Source: Trichomonas vaginalis G3
Taxonomy: Eukaryota; Parabasalia; Trichomonadida; Trichomonadidae
Assembly: GCF_026262505.1 (NCBI RefSeq)
Contig: NC_067206.1
Span: forward strand, 5,422,879-5,486,878
Length of the DNA stretch: 64,000 nucleotides
Direction: 5' to 3'
Part shown: piece by piece, positions 63,897-64,000 of the stretch
How the letters are laid out: each line of letters opens with the position of its first letter
Numbering within the stretch: position 1 is the stretch's first letter
Made by a program: the position numbers and the translations under genes
Notes under the pieces: model-generated
What the model was told of the DNA's origin: nothing
Seen by the model: only the letters and a program-made list of their open reading frames with translations
The model's database searches: none

Positions 63897-64000
63897 TATA
63901 ATATTTTATTTTTTATATATATTTAAAAAGTTTGTATACTGTATGGAAAATTCAATTAAAGAAAGAAAATGTTTATTCTTAAATTACTATATCTTGTTTC

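Noticed and set aside
63969-64000. Possible start of a further gene (ATG followed by hydrophobic codons) at the right edge
   Set aside because: Only ten codons are visible, too few to support a call.

Overview
The window looks like nuclear DNA of a trichomonad parabasalid (Trichomonas or Tritrichomonas type); the exact species cannot be fixed from sequence alone. The reasons are very AT-rich DNA, long host genes without visible introns, a BspA-like leucine-rich-repeat gene, short 5' leaders that follow an initiator motif of the type TCA(C/T)(A/T)(A/T), Mutator-like elements with 9-bp target duplications, and two large Polinton/Maverick copies.

Layout. 1-13184 is the right part of Polinton copy A; its left end lies outside the window. 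13333-14877 is a tandem array of a 120-bp unit, about 13 copies. 15340-17836 is a non-autonomous Mutator-like composite with long inverted arms, a 9-bp target duplication and a second small element nested inside it. 17974-20272 holds two damaged host genes: a thioredoxin-like gene with ATT where the start codon should be, and a DIL-like gene with one in-frame TGA. 21369-42292 is Polinton copy B with both ends present, about 760-bp terminal inverted repeats and a 6-bp target duplication. It sits just upstream of a TMEM62-like metallophosphoesterase gene. 42327-63896 is mostly host genes: the phosphoesterase, a small membrane protein, a BspA-like fragment, an unknown basic-tailed protein, a low-complexity acidic protein, a 1505-residue armadillo-like protein with a ConA-like domain, a damaged beta-helix-like gene and a CHD-type remodeler that ends in FYRN/FYRC-like domains. 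Two further non-coding structures lie among them: a fold-back element (44394-45645) and an array of five near-perfect hairpins (50399-50713).

The Polinton copies. Together they carry protein-primed DNA polymerase B, RVE integrase, a primase-SF3 helicase, a packaging ATPase, a double-jelly-roll-like capsid protein, small amphipathic proteins and several unknown genes. Both copies are treated here as fossils: several of their large genes are broken and others look whole. By eye the two copies are very similar over most of their shared length, so both look recent. Four features stand out. Each copy has a fibre gene with a phage-type tail-collar C-terminus whose middle domain differs completely between copies. 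The primase-helicase block is flanked by inverted repeats and lies in opposite orientations in the two copies. Short GC-rich palindromes sit in frame inside several genes. The terminal repeats of copy B encode a two-repeat protein that copy A lacks at its visible end.

The strongest candidates for something undescribed are the five-hairpin array at 50.4-50.7 kb, the fibre module swap, the invertible primase-helicase block with copy-specific iterons, and the in-frame palindromes. Several tandem units and genes differ by single-base indels, so some lesions may be assembly errors.
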